A DNA stretch of 64,000 nt. It comes from UBA4292 sp002395865 (lineage in GTDB: Bacteria > Bacillota > Clostridia > Lachnospirales > Lachnospiraceae). Positions 33,026 to 41,584 of the stretch are shown here, in pieces. Positions within the stretch are counted from its first letter, which is position 1, and the number at the start of each line of letters is the position of its first letter. The DNA lies in NCBI GenBank assembly GCA_946533395.1, contig CAMNBU010000007.1:18080-82079 (forward strand), written 5' to 3'. Both the position numbers and the translations under genes were made by a program. A model generated the notes under the pieces. The model saw only the letters and a program-made list of their open reading frames with translations, did not search any database and was not told the DNA's origin.

Positions 33026-33054
33026 TATACAAATAGAGATTTTAATGCTATAAT
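33026..33054 (+). promoter_or_regulatory. Promoter of the 108-residue XRE regulator
   Basis: TATACA (33026-33031), 17 bases ending TGC, TATAAT (33049-33054). The 260-base divergent region 32836-33095 is very AT-rich and contains no other gene. Confidence 0.7.
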
Positions 33055-33095
33055 ATAACCAGCAAGCAACAATAATTATTTCGGGAGGTGAATAC

Positions 33096-33422
33096 ATGGC
33101 TAAGAAGATCGATTACGCTGCCATCGGCAAGCGCCTTAAGGCTTTCCGTAAGCAGAACAAGATCACACAGGATGACATTGCGAAGGATCTGGGGGTTACA
33201 GTAGCATACATCAGCAATATCGAGAACAATAAGGTCAAGATGAACCTTAAGGTCCTCTCGTACTATGCTGAAAGGCTCGGTGTTTCTATTGATTATCTTC
33301 TGTACACCGATTCCTCAGACTCATCTAGCGTTGATGCAGAGATCGCTAAACTCATTAAGGGATTAAGCCTTAAGGAGAAGGAAAAGCTCATCAAGATTCT
33401 GCGTGTTTACAGTGAAGAGTAA
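33096..33422 (+). CDS. XRE-family transcriptional regulator
   Basis: 108 residues. The HTH reads IGKRLKAFRKQNKITQDDIAKDLGVTVAYISNIENNKVKMNLKVL, a classic Cro/C1 domain at residues 10-65; a short helical tail KGLSLKEKEKLIKILRVYSEE may dimerise. GGGAGGTGA precedes the ATG. A monocistronic unit with promoter and terminator, divergent from the MoxR operon. Target unknown. Confidence 0.92.
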   Translation: MAKKIDYAAIGKRLKAFRKQNKITQDDIAKDLGVTVAYISNIENNKVKMNLKVLSYYAERLGVSIDYLLYTDSSDSSSVDAEIAKLIKGLSLKEKEKLIKILRVYSEE

Positions 33423-33430
33423 TCGTTTGA

Positions 33431-33458
33431 CAGTCCGCTTTTTTGCGGACTGTTTTTT
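33431..33458 (+). terminator. Terminator of the XRE regulator
   Basis: cagtccgc (33431-33438) / gcggactg (33445-33452) followed by six T on the plus strand. Confidence 0.88.
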
Positions 33459-33480
33459 ATATTATAAATGTTCTATACAT

Positions 33481-33510
33481 AAAAAACGACCCGGAAGCGT
33501 TCCCGGGTCG
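33481..33510 (-). terminator. Terminator of the XpaC-like/TelA operon
   Basis: cgacccgg (33487-33494) / ccgggtcg (33503-33510) followed on the minus strand by six T. Confidence 0.85.
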
Positions 33511-33520
33511 AAGTGTTTTA

Positions 33521-34690
33521 TTATCTGTTCTGGTTGAGGTTGATGAGTTTCTTCTTCATCTCGGCTTCCATCTTTGCCATCTCTGTCTCGGCGCTGGCTC
33601 TCTTCTTGCGGCCCTCGTCCTGGATCTTGATGACCTCATCGAGTGTGGTGATGAGTGACTGGTTGGTAGCCTTTAATGTCTCGATATCGACAATACCGCG
33701 CTCGCTCTCCTTAGCGATCTCGATGGTAGCGACCTTGAGGTTCTCGGCGTTCTTCTTGAGGAGCTCGTTGGTCATCTCCGTGGTAGCCTTTGTGGTCTCA
33801 AGAGCCTCCTTGGAGTGCGCGATACCGAGCGCGATGACCATCTGGTTTCTCCAGAGCGGGATGGTATTTACCAGTGTGGACTGGATCTTCTCACTCATGA
33901 GGGTATCATTGTTCTGAAGCAGTCTGATCTGAGGACCCATCTGAAGAGAGATCGTTCTGGTGAGCTCAAGATCGTATACCTTCTTCTCGAAGCGGTCGAG
34001 TCTGGTCTGAAGATCGTTAACTGCCTGAGCGTCCTCCTGAAGACCTGTCTCCTGAGCCTTTCTCTGAAGCTCGGGAATCTCTACGTTCTTCGTGTACTCT
34101 ATCTTCTTCTTGCCAGCGAGGATGTACATGCTGAGGTTCTTGAAGTACTGAAGGTTCATCTCATACATCTTGTCGAGCATGGCGATATCCTTGAGCAGTT
34201 GAACCTGGTGTCCGTTGAGCTTCTTCTCAACTGCCTTGATATTGTCGTCTGCCTTCTCATACTTAGCGCGAAGGGCGATGACCTTGTTGGCCTGCTTCTT
34301 GAAGAAGCCGAACAGTCCCTTGCTCTCCTCGGTATCGAAATTCTTCAGCTCGGTAACTACCATAGCCAGGTCCTTGCCCACATCGCCGAGATCCTTTGTA
34401 CGCACACCGTTGAGAGCGGTGCTGGAGAAATCGGCTATATTCTTCTGAGCGCCTGCGCCGTACTGCATGATACCGTTCGTGTTCTTAAGGTCGATCTGCT
34501 TTGAGAAAGCCTCCACCTGCGCAAGCTCCTCGCTCGTGAGCTTCTGCTCCTCAGGTGTGATCTTGTCGATCTCCTCCTGTGTGGGAACGCTTGTGGTGTC
34601 AACTGTCGATCCGAGCTCTGCTACGGGTTCTCCGAAGCTGAGTGTCATTGACGGTGCCTCGGGCATTACAAATTCCTTCTCGTCTGCCAT
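33521..34690 (-). CDS. TelA-family (toxic anion resistance) protein
   Basis: 389 residues, soluble, almost entirely helical and coiled. LDKMYEMNLQYFKNLSMYILAGKKK and QMGPQIRLLQNNDTLMSEKIQSTLVNTIPLWRNQM are the conserved TelA core; a coiled tail rich in Lys/Glu closes the protein. TelA proteins are named for tellurite resistance but usually act in envelope stress; the true function is unsettled. Cotranscribed with the XpaC-like gene 32 bases upstream, a pairing common in Firmicutes. Confidence 0.9.
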   Translation of the reverse strand: MADEKEFVMPEAPSMTLSFGEPVAELGSTVDTTSVPTQEEIDKITPEEQKLTSEELAQVEAFSKQIDLKNTNGIMQYGAGAQKNIADFSSTALNGVRTKDLGDVGKDLAMVVTELKNFDTEESKGLFGFFKKQANKVIALRAKYEKADDNIKAVEKKLNGHQVQLLKDIAMLDKMYEMNLQYFKNLSMYILAGKKKIEYTKNVEIPELQRKAQETGLQEDAQAVNDLQTRLDRFEKKVYDLELTRTISLQMGPQIRLLQNNDTLMSEKIQSTLVNTIPLWRNQMVIALGIAHSKEALETTKATTEMTNELLKKNAENLKVATIEIAKESERGIVDIETLKATNQSLITTLDEVIKIQDEGRKKRASAETEMAKMEAEMKKKLINLNQNR

Positions 34691-34722
34691 AACTGCCTCC
34701 TAAAATATATTTTATGTGCTTA

Positions 34723-36168
34723 TTAAAATACCAGTGTGTTGGGGTTGCCGGGATCCGAAGCATCCGACTGCGCGTTCTGCTTCAGGTTCTCAAGCTCATC
34801 CGAGCCGAGGCCTTCCTGTGAAAGGATGGTCTGCATAGCCGAAATCTCGGCCGATACCTCCATGGCAACGTCCTGATAGAGCTTGTTCGCAAGGTTCTCG
34901 AAGGCCACATTTATCATGTCGATGGTCTTCTCTATCTCCGCCTTGCCGTTAGTGATGTTCTCGCCCTGTACCGGCTGCCTGTCGAACTCATAATAGTTGT
35001 TCACAAGCTTGAGCGTAGTGGGCATGTAGTATTCCATGAACTTGTAGATCTCGGGAAGCTTCTCGGGATGCTCCTCCACGATCTTGAATACCTGCTTTGC
35101 AACGACCTCGAGCCTGTCGAGCTTCTCCGATATCTCCTTGCCTGGTATCTTGTCGTTGGCTGCGCGGATCTGCTTTATGTACTCATTGCCCTTCTCAAGG
35201 GTCTCTGCGAGCTCCTTGTTCTTGGCGACATCCTTTCTCCTTAAGTACTCCTCATCGGATACGTTCTCGGAAGCCATCCTCTGCTGATAGCCCAGCTGCG
35301 CATTTCTGTACTGCTGGTATATCTCGTTGGTCATGAGGATGTACTCTTCCTTGTCGTCGATGTGAGCCTGACGGAGGATGCCCTCCCTGATCATACGGCG
35401 AAGGTCCTTGAGGACCGTCTTCTTTTCGAAGCCGAGATTGTTCGTGAGCTCATCGATAGACACATACTGCTTGCCCATGAGGTACTTCGCGTATGCGGAG
35501 TATCTGCCGACCTGCTTCGAGCGCCTGAAGCTCCATATCGCAAGAGGAGCATTGACAAGCAGGAAGAAGAGCCCTATCATCATTCCGCCGAAATCGAGTT
35601 TTATGGCATCCGATATAGCTCCCGTGATCCCTATCGCCGCAAACAGTCCGAAGAAGGCTACTCCCAGGCCGCACATCACCGACTTCCATGTGGGAACATC
35701 GTCAATGATTGCTCTCTGCGCCTGACGGGCTCTGGCCTGCGCAGCCATGGCCTCGCGTCTCTTTCTCTGCTCCTCGCTGCGCCTTCTCATCTCCTCCGCG
35801 GAGATACCGCTGACGGGTCTGGCGTAGATGGACTTCTGTGGAACGTTGGACTTGACGCTGCTTATGACATTGTTTATCCACTCTGTCGATGCAGCCACCG
35901 ACTGCCTGATCTGCTCTCCGATATCGTCCGTAGGCCTGTACTGGTTGGAGTAGGGGTTCTGGTTATTTCCCTGCATATACCTGTTGTACTGGTTGTTCCC
36001 CGCGGGTCTGGCCGGCTGGGGATTGCCGTACGGATTATTGTTATACTGGTTGTTGTACTGATTATTATTGTACTGATTGTTGTACTGGTTATTGTTGTAC
36101 TGACCGTTATTATTGTAATAACCGTTTTGGTTGTAGCCGTTTCGGTTATTGTTATAATTGTTAGCCAT
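34723..36168 (-). CDS. XpaC-like (5-bromo-4-chloroindolyl phosphate hydrolysis family) protein with Asn/Tyr-rich N-terminus
   Basis: 481 residues. Residues 1-80 are almost only Asn, Tyr, Gln and Gly (repeats such as YNNNQYNNQ), a prion-like low-complexity tail. Two membrane helices follow near residues 165-215, then a helical cytoplasmic domain with LTNNLGFEKKTVLKDLRRMI and YMPTTLKLVNNYYEFDRQ, the core of the XpaC family. Paired with TelA as in many Firmicutes. The ATG has only a weak GGA, and a hairpin element lies 13 bases before it. Confidence 0.85.
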   Translation of the reverse strand: MANNYNNNRNGYNQNGYYNNNGQYNNNQYNNQYNNNQYNNQYNNNPYGNPQPARPAGNNQYNRYMQGNNQNPYSNQYRPTDDIGEQIRQSVAASTEWINNVISSVKSNVPQKSIYARPVSGISAEEMRRRSEEQRKRREAMAAQARARQAQRAIIDDVPTWKSVMCGLGVAFFGLFAAIGITGAISDAIKLDFGGMMIGLFFLLVNAPLAIWSFRRSKQVGRYSAYAKYLMGKQYVSIDELTNNLGFEKKTVLKDLRRMIREGILRQAHIDDKEEYILMTNEIYQQYRNAQLGYQQRMASENVSDEEYLRRKDVAKNKELAETLEKGNEYIKQIRAANDKIPGKEISEKLDRLEVVAKQVFKIVEEHPEKLPEIYKFMEYYMPTTLKLVNNYYEFDRQPVQGENITNGKAEIEKTIDMINVAFENLANKLYQDVAMEVSAEISAMQTILSQEGLGSDELENLKQNAQSDASDPGNPNTLVF

Positions 36169-36180
36169 ATTTCATCCATT

Positions 36181-36212
36181 GCAGGCATGGTGTGCATGAG
36201 TGCCGTGCCTGC
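36181..36212 (-). promoter_or_regulatory. Start-proximal hairpin element, copy 2
   Basis: gcaggca (36181-36187) pairs with tgcctgc (36206-36212). Shares the words caggcatggtg and cgtgcctgc, their spacing and the 13-base distance to the start codon with the copy at 26722-26753. Confidence 0.55.
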
Positions 36213-36308
36213 TCGGCGCTCATGGAAGGCTCATCCTTCGCACTTCTTACTCTGTCCTATCGAAGAAGGGCAGGGCGGGCCGCGGCTGTCGCAAGCCCTA
36301 TCTGTGAC

Positions 36309-36337
36309 AGTATATCACAATATGACTCTTTTGCAAA
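36309..36337 (-). promoter_or_regulatory. Promoter of the XpaC-like/TelA operon
   Basis: TTTGCA (36337-36332), 17 bases ending TGA, TATACT (36314-36309) on the minus strand. The leader is about 135 bases. Confidence 0.7.
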
Positions 36338-36381
36338 CAGTCGAAGCGAATTTTTTGTAATAAATTTCAAATAATTGCGGA

Positions 36382-37869
36382 TTATGGCAGGGCGGGAACA
36401 CTGTCCTGAGCGATGCTGCCCCTCATTTCAATGATGGGACCACCCTTGTTCTCCAGATAATCCGCCGTTATGGTCACTCTTCCGATATTTGGATCCTTGG
36501 GTATCTCGTACATGATATCGAGCATGTACTCCTCGATGACCGCTCTGAGCGCCCTGGCGCCGATATCCTTCTCCATGGCCTTCTTCGCAATGATATGCAG
36601 CGCCTCGTCTGTGAACTGCAGGTCGACCGCGTCGATGGCCAGAAGCTCATGGTACTGCTTCAGTATCGCATTCTTCGGCTCGGAGAGTATACGCACGAGC
36701 ATATCCTCACTCATGGCCTCGAGAGTGACGATGACGGGAAGTCTTCCGAGGAACTCCGGTATCATACCGAACTCCCTAAGGTCCTCCGTCGTGACCTTGG
36801 AAAGCACCGTCACATCCCTGTCGTAGCTGTCCTTAAGCTGCGCCCCGAAGCCCATGGAGGACTTCTTTAACAGGCGCTTCTTGATGATCTCCTCAAGATC
36901 AGGGAATGCTCCGCCGCAGATAAAGAGTATATTGCTCGTATCCACTGTGACCAGAGGTACCATGGCGCTCTTGCTGCTGGCACCGACGGGGACCTCGATA
37001 CTGCTGCCCTCGAGGAGCTTTAAGAGTCCCTGCTGCACCGACTCGCCGCTCACGTCCCGGCTTCTGGTCTCGGTCTTTCTCGCGAGCTTGTCGATCTCGT
37101 CTATGAACACGATGCCCTTCTGTGCCTTCTCCACGTCATCACCCGCCGCGGAGAGCAGCTTACTGATCACGCTCTCGATATCGTCTCCTATGTAGCCGGC
37201 CTCGGTGAGCGAGGTCGCGTCGGCTATCGCGAGCGGAACGTCAAGCATCTTGGCCAGTGTCTGAACGAGATATGTCTTGCCGCAGCCTGTGGGGCCGAGC
37301 ATCAGAAGATTTGACTTCTGAATCTCCACATCCTTGTTCTTCGGCGAGAGTATCCTCTTGTAATGATTGTACACAGCCACGGCGATGGACTTCTTCGCCC
37401 TGTCCTGTCCCACAACATACTCGTCGAGATGCTTCTTGATGACATGCGGAGCCGGGAGGTTCTTCAGCGAGAGCTCCTTGGAGGCCTGTGCGGCCTTCTC
37501 CTTCTTGGGGGCAGCCTTCTTCACGGGATTGATCTTGAAAAGAGGGAATCCGGTGAGCTTCTCGAGCTCCTTCATGAAGTCGCCGAAGTTATCCATCTTC
37601 TTCTCGGAGGTGCCGTCATTGATGGTGAAATCCCCCTTGCTGTTGTTGCCGAAGAAGTTCAGGCCCTTCTGAATACAGTCATTGCACAGAAGGAAGCCGC
37701 CGGGAAACTCCGTGAGCTTGCCGGTCTTGTCCTCGCCGCGCCTGCACGAGCTGCAGTATCTTGTGCGCTTCTCGGTGTCATCGTTCTTCGTCTCCTCCGT
37801 GGAAGCACCGGCCTGCTCGTTGTCCTTTACCTGCTCGTCCTCTGTGTCTTTTGTAAAATTATCTTCCAT
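36382..37869 (-). CDS. ClpX-like AAA+ unfoldase
   Basis: 495 residues. An acidic 35-residue extension precedes a C4 zinc domain (CSSC at about 39-42, CNDC at about 62-65). The AAA+ part has Walker A GPTGCGKTYL, Walker B IVFIDEIDKLARK, sensor and the ClpX C-domain (EKDIGARALRAVIEEYMLDIMYEIP). It is longer than normal ClpX (about 420) and not beside clpP or tig. The IGF-type loop that docks on ClpP cannot be seen clearly (the region reads SSMGFGAQLK). It may be the cell's ClpX or a ClpP-independent paralogue. Confidence 0.85.
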   Translation of the reverse strand: MEDNFTKDTEDEQVKDNEQAGASTEETKNDDTEKRTRYCSSCRRGEDKTGKLTEFPGGFLLCNDCIQKGLNFFGNNSKGDFTINDGTSEKKMDNFGDFMKELEKLTGFPLFKINPVKKAAPKKEKAAQASKELSLKNLPAPHVIKKHLDEYVVGQDRAKKSIAVAVYNHYKRILSPKNKDVEIQKSNLLMLGPTGCGKTYLVQTLAKMLDVPLAIADATSLTEAGYIGDDIESVISKLLSAAGDDVEKAQKGIVFIDEIDKLARKTETRSRDVSGESVQQGLLKLLEGSSIEVPVGASSKSAMVPLVTVDTSNILFICGGAFPDLEEIIKKRLLKKSSMGFGAQLKDSYDRDVTVLSKVTTEDLREFGMIPEFLGRLPVIVTLEAMSEDMLVRILSEPKNAILKQYHELLAIDAVDLQFTDEALHIIAKKAMEKDIGARALRAVIEEYMLDIMYEIPKDPNIGRVTITADYLENKGGPIIEMRGSIAQDSVPALP

Positions 37870-37941
37870 ATCGTTCCTTTACCGGGCCGGCGTTTAAGCC
37901 GTCCCTTTCTGTCGCTTAACGGACGGACAAAGTCCGCCCGC

Positions 37942-39174
37942 TCAGAATACCTCACGTTTTTTTACATCGAATATCTCTTCGATGGATGATTTCATGACGT
38001 TATCATCGGGGTAACGCTTCAGAATCTTTATAAATTCGTCGTAGTGAGCGTCAAATATATCCACGACATGCGGATCGAAGAATTTGCCTCTCTGGTTGAG
38101 TATCTCCCTGCGTACCTCCTCCGGCTTCCAGGCCGACTTGTACACTCTCTTGCTCACGAGAGCGTCGAAGAAGTCGGCCAGCGAAACACATCTTGCGGGA
38201 AGGCTTATATCGTTGCCGATCATACCGAGATAACCTGTGCCATCGTAATGCTCATGGTGCTCATTGGCAATGATCGCGGCGGTCTGCATGATCTCACCGG
38301 GATACTTGGAGAGCATCTCCTTGCCGTAGAACACGTGCATTTTTATCTTGGTGAACTCCTCCTCGGTGAGCTTACCCGGCTTTTCGAGTATCTCCTTCGG
38401 AACAGCCACCTTTCCTACGTCATGCATCATGGCTCCGAGGCCGACCTTCCAGGTCTCCTCCTCATCCATCCCGAGCCCGCGGCAGAGCACCTTCGTGTAC
38501 TCACTCACGCGCTTGACATGCATACCGGTCTCCTTGGACTGCACCTCGATAAGTCCGGAAAGCGCAGCCACAAGATTCTCCTGATCCTGATAGAGCTCGT
38601 TGTTCGCGTTCTCAAGTCTTCTCAGGAGTTTCTTGATTCTGTCGGTGATACCGTAGCACAGGACTGCAAACGCCACATACTGCACCGTTCTGGGTATGAT
38701 ACCGTAGTAAATGACCTGATCCATGGTCTGGAAGGGGTCATCGGGCACCATCTTCAGGTTGTAGGACAGAATATGCGCCGCTATCATCACCGGAAGGCTC
38801 AGTATGAAGGTAAACAGCATACAGCCGCGGGAACAGTACAGACAGCTCAGTACCAGGGGGAACGCAAGCAGCATGACCACATTGTGTCCGAGCATGACAT
38901 AGAGCATGCCCACGAGCAGCACGATGAGCGCAAGCACGAAGTACCTGATGAGTCCGCTGTTCAGTCTGAGGATATTATAAAGAATTGTCGGTAAGCTAAG
39001 TATTGCAAGGGCAATCACGGCGGCGGGATAGATGTTATCGGCTATCGCGAAATAACCGAGCTTCGCGCATCCCACTATCACCAGCATGAGAAGCATTATC
39101 AGCCTGCATATGAAGGCAATGGCCAGATTGGCTTCCTTCGTGTGATTGCGTAGCAAAGATTCGGAAAAGTTCAT
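37942..39174 (-). CDS. Membrane HD-GYP domain protein
   Basis: 410 residues from ATG 39174 (AGAGGTACGAA before it). About six membrane helices in the first 190 residues, then an HD-GYP domain: HVKRVSEYTK, HDVGK, KMHVFYGKEML, NEHHEHYDGTGYLG and DFFDALVSKRVYK. The GYP signature reads GYL, a departure that occurs in some active members. It likely degrades cyclic di-GMP or a related cyclic dinucleotide at the membrane. A GGDEF fusion occurs 11 kb away. Single gene between clpX-like and hydratase genes. Confidence 0.9.
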   Translation of the reverse strand: MNFSESLLRNHTKEANLAIAFICRLIMLLMLVIVGCAKLGYFAIADNIYPAAVIALAILSLPTILYNILRLNSGLIRYFVLALIVLLVGMLYVMLGHNVVMLLAFPLVLSCLYCSRGCMLFTFILSLPVMIAAHILSYNLKMVPDDPFQTMDQVIYYGIIPRTVQYVAFAVLCYGITDRIKKLLRRLENANNELYQDQENLVAALSGLIEVQSKETGMHVKRVSEYTKVLCRGLGMDEEETWKVGLGAMMHDVGKVAVPKEILEKPGKLTEEEFTKIKMHVFYGKEMLSKYPGEIMQTAAIIANEHHEHYDGTGYLGMIGNDISLPARCVSLADFFDALVSKRVYKSAWKPEEVRREILNQRGKFFDPHVVDIFDAHYDEFIKILKRYPDDNVMKSSIEEIFDVKKREVF

Positions 39175-39267
39175 TTCGTACCTCTTCTGGATCACATACT
39201 ACATAACTCTGTTCTGATTTTAACTTAAAACCGCTTAAAAATCTACTGCTAACTTATTAAGACTACT

Positions 39268-41544
39268 TTAATTATTTCTGTAATAGTTTATGAGGCATCC
39301 GTCGAGTATGATCTGCCTCTCATCGTCCGTCATGGCCCCTATCTGAAGTGTGAACTCCTTAAGCCCCTCGGGCTTTACCACATATGCCTTGACGCTCGGA
39401 GCCTTCTCCTTAACGGCTGTCCTGATACCGGGTACGAAAATGTAATCGAGGTTTGCAAAAGGCAGCTCGTCCTCCGGGAATATGAACGGTATCATGCCCC
39501 AGTTGATAAGGTTCGAGCGGTACCTCTTAGTAGCGTACTCCTTCGCGATATTTGCCATACCTCCGAGAACCCTCTGGCAGGATGCCGCCTGCTCTCTTGC
39601 AGAACCATCTCCCGGCTTTACCGCGTAGATCACGGAACCGATACCTGTCCTGCGTCCCTCCGCGTTCGGGAAGGTCTCCTTTATCTTGTGGAAGATCTCC
39701 CTCATGTAGGGATATGTCTGTCCGATGCAGCTTCCGCCCCTTCTTACGTTCTCCACTTCCTGGATCTCCTTTGCGCGTCCCACGTACTCGGGATCCTTTC
39801 TGGAGAGGGTGAACTGCGCGAGGCCTATCGGGTTCGATCTGTACGAAGATGTTTCTCCCGAAGGGATGAGCTCGTCTGTAGTGGTCACCGGATCGTGTAT
39901 CTCGGCTGTTACCTTTAAGAGGATATCCTCCGTGAGTTCTATCATGGCGGGCCAGTCCTTAATGTTCGGACCGAGCTTGATCTCCTGGCTCTTGTCCGCC
40001 TTGCCGAAGCCCTCGTATACTCTGTTCTCGTAGATCTCCCTGTCGAAGAAATACTTCGGCTTCGAGAAGTCGACGTCGATATCCGTAGCGGGTGTCAGGA
40101 AGCCCTTGTTGAGAGCTGTTGCGGCAATGGATCTCGCGTCCATGAGCGCGACAGAAGCGATCTGGCCGTTGCCCGGCTTGGAACCCTCGCGGTTCGGGAA
40201 GTTTCTGGTCGAGTGTCTGATCGAAAAGCCCTGATTTGCAGGAACGTCTCCGGCACCGAAGCATGGACCGCAGAACGCGCTCCTTACGGTAACACCGGCA
40301 CCCATTATCTTCGCTATAGCGCCGTTTCTGATGAGCTCCATGAATACAGGCTGCGATGCGGGGTATACAGACATGGAGAACTCGTCCGAACCGATGCTTG
40401 CGCCCGCGAGTATATCGGCCACATCGCAGATATTCTCGAAGCCGCCGCCTGCGCATCCGGCCACAACGCCCTGATCCACATAGAATCTGCCGTCTCTTAT
40501 CTTCTTTGAAAGTCCTAAGTCAATGCCGTCTCCGAGCGATACCTGCGCCCTCTTTTGAACATCCGCAAGCACATCCGCGAGGTTTGCGTTGACATCCTCG
40601 ATGGTGTATGTGTTGCTCGGGTGGAAGGGCATGGCGATCATGGGTTTAATGGTCGAGAGATCTACCTCTACCACTCCGTCGTAATACGCCACGCTGCCGG
40701 GTGCGAGCTTCTTGTACGCGTCCTTCCTGCCGTGGATCTCGAGCCAGTCGCTCGTAGCCTCGTCGGTCTCCCAGATGGAGGACAGGCAGGTGGTTTCGGT
40801 GGTCATTACATCCACACCGATACGCATATCCATGGAAAGATTCTTCACGCCGGGGCCTACGAACTCCATTACCTTGTTCTTCACATAGCCGCAGCCGAAT
40901 ACCTCGCCGATGATGGCCAGAGCCACGTCCTGAGGACCGACGCCCTTATTCAGGCTGCCCGTGAGATATACCGCAACAACGCCGGGCATATCCACATCAT
41001 ATGTTCTGGAGAGCAGCTGCTTTACCAGCTCGGGGCCGCCCTCTCCTATAGCCATGGTTCCGAGCGCTCCGTAGCGGGTATGGCTGTCGGATCCCAGTAT
41101 CATCCTTCCGCAGCCCGCCTGCATCTCGCGCGCGTACTGGTGGATGACTGCAAGATGGGGAGGCACATAGATACCGCCGTAGCGCTTCGCGCACGAAAGG
41201 CCGAACATGTGGTCATCCTCATTGATAGTTCCGCCGACTGCGCAGAGGCTGTTGTGGCAGTTCGTCAGCACGTAGGGCACGGGGAACTCTGTGAGTCCGC
41301 TCGCTCTCGCCGTCTGGATAATGCCCACGAAGGTGATATCGTGCGAAGTAAGGCTGTCGAACTTTATCTTCAGCTTCTTCTCATCGCCCGAAGTATTGTG
41401 GGCCTGAAGGATGGAGTATGCTATAGTCTGTCTTCTGGCATCCTCCTCGCTTACAGCCCCCGCGATCTTAGCCGCCTCCTGTGCATCCTCAACGAGCTGT
41501 GTACCGTTTATGAGGTACGCTCCGCCTTTGTACATCTTTACCAT
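39268..41544 (-). CDS. Aconitase-family hydratase
   Basis: 758 residues. Iron-sulfur hydro-lyase of the aconitase superfamily: LGSDSHTRYGALGTMAIGEGG substrate region, cluster cysteines in VAGCAGGGFEN and FCGPCFGAG, and a C-terminal swivel domain (SRKDPEYVGRAKEIQEVENV). Typical of the Clostridia proteins called hydratase rather than AcnA/AcnB; likely citrate/isocitrate or a homologue such as citramalate as substrate. Monocistronic, AAAGGA before the ATG. Confidence 0.88.
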   Translation of the reverse strand: MVKMYKGGAYLINGTQLVEDAQEAAKIAGAVSEEDARRQTIAYSILQAHNTSGDEKKLKIKFDSLTSHDITFVGIIQTARASGLTEFPVPYVLTNCHNSLCAVGGTINEDDHMFGLSCAKRYGGIYVPPHLAVIHQYAREMQAGCGRMILGSDSHTRYGALGTMAIGEGGPELVKQLLSRTYDVDMPGVVAVYLTGSLNKGVGPQDVALAIIGEVFGCGYVKNKVMEFVGPGVKNLSMDMRIGVDVMTTETTCLSSIWETDEATSDWLEIHGRKDAYKKLAPGSVAYYDGVVEVDLSTIKPMIAMPFHPSNTYTIEDVNANLADVLADVQKRAQVSLGDGIDLGLSKKIRDGRFYVDQGVVAGCAGGGFENICDVADILAGASIGSDEFSMSVYPASQPVFMELIRNGAIAKIMGAGVTVRSAFCGPCFGAGDVPANQGFSIRHSTRNFPNREGSKPGNGQIASVALMDARSIAATALNKGFLTPATDIDVDFSKPKYFFDREIYENRVYEGFGKADKSQEIKLGPNIKDWPAMIELTEDILLKVTAEIHDPVTTTDELIPSGETSSYRSNPIGLAQFTLSRKDPEYVGRAKEIQEVENVRRGGSCIGQTYPYMREIFHKIKETFPNAEGRRTGIGSVIYAVKPGDGSAREQAASCQRVLGGMANIAKEYATKRYRSNLINWGMIPFIFPEDELPFANLDYIFVPGIRTAVKEKAPSVKAYVVKPEGLKEFTLQIGAMTDDERQIILDGCLINYYRNN

Positions 41545-41584
41545 GGTAATATTATCCTTTCAAAAGTATTTATCAATCCGTATA

